Positions 5,819 to 5,847 of a stretch of 5,847 bases of DNA are shown here, piece by piece. Position 1 is the stretch's first letter. Each line of letters opens with the position of its first letter. Source of the stretch: an uncultured Collinsella sp. Its GTDB lineage: Bacteria > Actinomycetota > Coriobacteriia > Coriobacteriales > Coriobacteriaceae. The stretch is taken from assembly GCA_902491415.1 (NCBI GenBank), contig CABUHP010000116.1, positions 1-5,847 on the forward strand, given 5' to 3'. The notes below the pieces were generated by a model. It saw only the letters and a program-made list of their open reading frames with translations. It ran no database searches and was not told the origin of the DNA. The position numbers were made by a program, and so were the translations under genes.

Positions 5819-5847
5819 ACCTGCCAAAAAGGGACAGGTTTATTTTG
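5819..5847. repeat. REP-like hairpin sequence at the right edge
   Basis: ACCTGCC (5819-5825), five A's, then GG-ga-CAGGT (5831-5839) form a short stem with a two-base bulge, followed by TTATTTTG to the edge. A bulged hairpin with a GGGACAGGTTTATTTT body resembles the REP-type repeats I associate with Y1/IS200-like (RAYT) transposases in many bacteria. That link is from memory and only one copy is visible. On the plus strand it could instead work as a weak terminator, because the hairpin is followed by a T-rich run. The element may continue past the window. Confidence 0.4.

Overview
The window is GC-rich coding DNA, very probably from a Gram-positive, high-GC gut actinobacterium of the Coriobacteriia, and Collinsella is my best guess. 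This is inferred from the non-canonical sortase signal LAATG-D, the GC-rich codon use, the strong AGGGAG-type ribosome binding sites and the gene types. No rRNA, tRNA or marker gene confirms the taxon.

Layout. On the + strand, the left edge holds the last 94 codons of a cell-wall-anchored surface protein (1-287), with a Lys/Pro/Glu-rich wall-spanning stretch and a sorting signal, followed by an intrinsic terminator (345-387). A serine esterase of the alpha/beta-hydrolase fold follows (493-1155, TTG start). It converges on the minus-strand genes at a strong hairpin (1158-1191) that appears to terminate transcription from both sides.

Everything from 1217 to 5778 is on the minus strand. In order of transcription the genes are: a Cof-type HAD phosphatase (5778-4870), a LysR-family regulator (4859-3963, only 9 nt after the phosphatase stop), a short single-domain MetE-like methyltransferase (3807-2674), and a uracil/xanthine-type NCS2 permease (2551-1217). 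No gap between genes exceeds about 210 bases.

The most informative non-coding stretch is the 155-base gap between the LysR gene and the MetE-like gene. It holds a near-ideal LysR-type binding site (8-bp arms, 7-bp spacer, T-N11-A). The site is centred about 66 bases upstream of the start predicted from a -35/-10 pair. A separate 14-bp perfect palindrome lies on the -10 element. The simplest reading is that the LysR protein, made with the phosphatase, controls the MetE-like gene. The permease may be co-expressed by read-through or may use its own weak promoter. The esterase and surface protein look functionally unrelated to this group.

The right edge ends in a hairpin-forming GGGACAGGTTTATTTTG sequence that resembles REP-type repeats. 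I see no CRISPR array, phage gene, toxin-antitoxin pair or transposase in the window, and no clear sign of an entirely new system.
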